Source: Sphaerisporangium fuscum (GTDB lineage Bacteria > Actinomycetota > Actinomycetes > Streptosporangiales > Streptosporangiaceae). Taken from it: a DNA stretch of 64,000 bases. This document shows, one piece after another, positions 62,966 through 64,000 of the stretch. Position 1 is the stretch's first letter, and each line of letters begins with the position of its first letter. A model generated the notes under the pieces. It did not search any database. It was not told where the DNA came from and saw only the letters and a list, made by a program, of their open reading frames with translations. The stretch is taken from contig NZ_JAHDTF010000022.1 in the NCBI RefSeq assembly GCF_018531465.1, positions 146,732-210,731 on the forward strand, in the 5' to 3' direction. Position numbers and translations under genes: made by a program.

Positions 62966-64000
62966 TCACCCCGTACGGCGTGAGGGCCCGGCCCAGTGCA
63001 GGCGGCCCGCGGTGACCACCGGCCGGCGCCCGGCCACCGGCCGTCCGGTCTCCAGCGCGGCCGCCGTCGCCTTGAGCAGGGCGTAGTACGACGTCCACCG
63101 CTCCTCCGGCCCCGCCATGAGACCCCCTTGGGCCACGTCGCCGGTGGCCGCGTCCACGGCCAGGCCGGAGGCTTCCGCACGCGCCGGGTCGAAGTCGAGG
63201 ACCGACCCCGCGACGAGGATCGTCGCCGGGTTCCAGAGCCCGGCCGGGCCGGACGGCCGGCCGCCGAGGCTGTGGGCGCGGCACAGCGTGCGCCAAGTGT
63301 CGCGGATCTCCCGCACGCCGAGGGTCCGCCAGCCGAGCAGGCCCGAACTCCTCGAACGGGAACCGTTGTGCCGTAGCAGCGACGCGCGCAGGCTGTCGGG
63401 GAAGCGCAGCCCCATCTGCGACTCCGCGACCGCGATCGTGTGCGCCCTGGCCGGCGGGCGCAGCTCGGCGTAGGTCACCGGCGCGTTCGCCTTGAGCCAC
63501 GCCTCGATCCGCCGCCACTGCTGGTCGACCGCTGTGCGCACCCGCCGGTCCAGCGGGCGTACGACGACAGGTCCCCCCGCAGTGGGGCATATGAAAGCCT
63601 CGGACGGCTCCGACGGCGTCGGATCCGTCCGAGGGGCGATGGACGGGAGCGCGGGGGCGGACGCGGACCGGGCCGGCGCAGGAATCGCCATCCCCTGACC
63701 GCCGCCAACGGGCGCCGCTCCGCGGAAGGACCTCCACATGACGGGCAGAAGGCTCACCAGGAGCACGGCGGTCAGCGTCGCGGTGACCATGAATCTCCAG
63801 CGGCCGGCCGATCCCGCGGCGCCCTCCCTCCGGTCGTGCCGCTTCAGGTCCTCCGCGCTCGGACGGCCGAGGACGGGCTCGGGCGGACAGGACGCCCCGT
63901 GGGGAGCGGAGGCGGGCGGCCGGAGCGGGGCGGAGGACCGGGCGGGTGCGCCGGCGCCCGCGCGCGGCGTGGAGGGGACGGGCGGGCGGCCGCCGCCGAC
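62966..64000 (-). CDS. SMI1/KNR4-like membrane protein, cut by the window edge
   Basis: The open frame extends beyond the ATG at 63790 to the right edge of the window with good coding sequence (GRPSAEDLKRHDRREG), so the true start lies outside. The visible protein has a Pro-rich N-terminus, a membrane segment (VTATLTAVLLVSLLPVMW) and a C-terminal domain of SMI1/KNR4 type: RRIEAWLKANAP, SQMGLRFPDSLRASLLRHNG and SYYALLKATAAAL. Such domains occur in immunity proteins and in cell-wall regulators. Here the membrane anchor makes a cell-envelope or signalling role more likely. No toxin gene is beside it. Confidence 0.7.
   Translation of the reverse strand, partial: VGGGRPPVPSTPRAGAGAPARSSAPLRPPASAPHGASCPPEPVLGRPSAEDLKRHDRREGAAGSAGRWRFMVTATLTAVLLVSLLPVMWRSFRGAAPVGGGQGMAIPAPARSASAPALPSIAPRTDPTPSEPSEAFICPTAGGPVVVRPLDRRVRTAVDQQWRRIEAWLKANAPVTYAELRPPARAHTIAVAESQMGLRFPDSLRASLLRHNGSRSRSSGLLGWRTLGVREIRDTWRTLCRAHSLGGRPSGPAGLWNPATILVAGSVLDFDPARAEASGLAVDAATGDVAQGGLMAGPEERWTSYYALLKATAAALETGRPVAGRRPVVTAGRLHWAGPSRRTG

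Overview
The window is very GC-rich, with close-packed genes, frequent GTG starts, many 4-base stop/start overlaps and almost no U-tract terminators. Gene content and order (qcrCAB with ctaE, ctaCDF, an adenosine kinase of the mycobacterial AdoK type, erpA, nadA, a psp operon, poly-mannose-type glycosyltransferase, MsiK-style sugar ABC operons without an ATPase gene) point to a filamentous actinobacterium, most likely of the Streptosporangiales or a near relative. It looks like ordinary chromosome: no insertion sequence, phage, CRISPR array, tRNA or rRNA was seen.

Layout. 0.2-9.7 kb: an esterase, a small membrane protein and a secreted propeller-like protein, then a tightly coupled leftward operon (SRPBCC protein, ArsA-type ATPase, CxxC protein), a ROK sugar kinase, an EEP nuclease/phosphatase and a metallophosphoesterase, facing a long-chain acyl-CoA ligase. 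9.9-17.6 kb: a sugar ABC operon behind a GntR-like operator, then a 1416-residue hybrid histidine kinase whose N-terminus is six exact 92-residue double-HAMP units. 17.6-25.2 kb: a decayed ORF, a TetR regulator with a perfect palindrome facing a frameshifted serine hydrolase, a PLP decarboxylase, and a second sugar ABC operon with a divergent IclR regulator. 25.2-34.6 kb: a PimB'-like glycosyltransferase with an M48 protease, a peptidase-MA-like protein, two NlpC/P60 cell-wall hydrolases (the first under a c-di-AMP riboswitch and a perfect CRP-type site), an ArsR-MFS pair and a NYN/PIN protein. 34.8-40.5 kb: an APH-like phosphotransferase, a secreted protein, a DEDDh-GIY-YIG fusion, a stand-alone Lrp ligand-binding domain, an adenosine deaminase remnant, trpD and a degenerate receiver.

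40.7-54.4 kb is the energy and cofactor core: ctaE-qcrC-qcrA-qcrB rightward and ctaC-ctaD-ctaF leftward encode the bcc-aa3 respiratory branch, with a lipoprotein L,D-transpeptidase between them. They are followed by a cysteine desulfurase-TusA pair, adoK, erpA and nadA, so sulfur and Fe-S handling sit next to the Fe-S and heme enzymes that need them. 54.5-64 kb is an envelope-stress and signalling tail: a SIMPL protein, a membrane Ser/Thr kinase with a propeller-like sensor, an MprF-like protein, the operon pspA-pspAA-htpX-pspAB, a DUF3043 membrane protein and an SMI1/KNR4-like protein that runs off the right edge.

The most interesting items are the stacked control of the NlpC/P60 gene at 28.8-29.85 kb (CRP-type site, ydaO riboswitch, probable CTG start), the exact 276-bp repeat array of the poly-HAMP kinase, the interlocked palindromes at 18.46-18.52 kb, and three decaying genes. 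No wholly new multi-gene system can be claimed from sequence alone.
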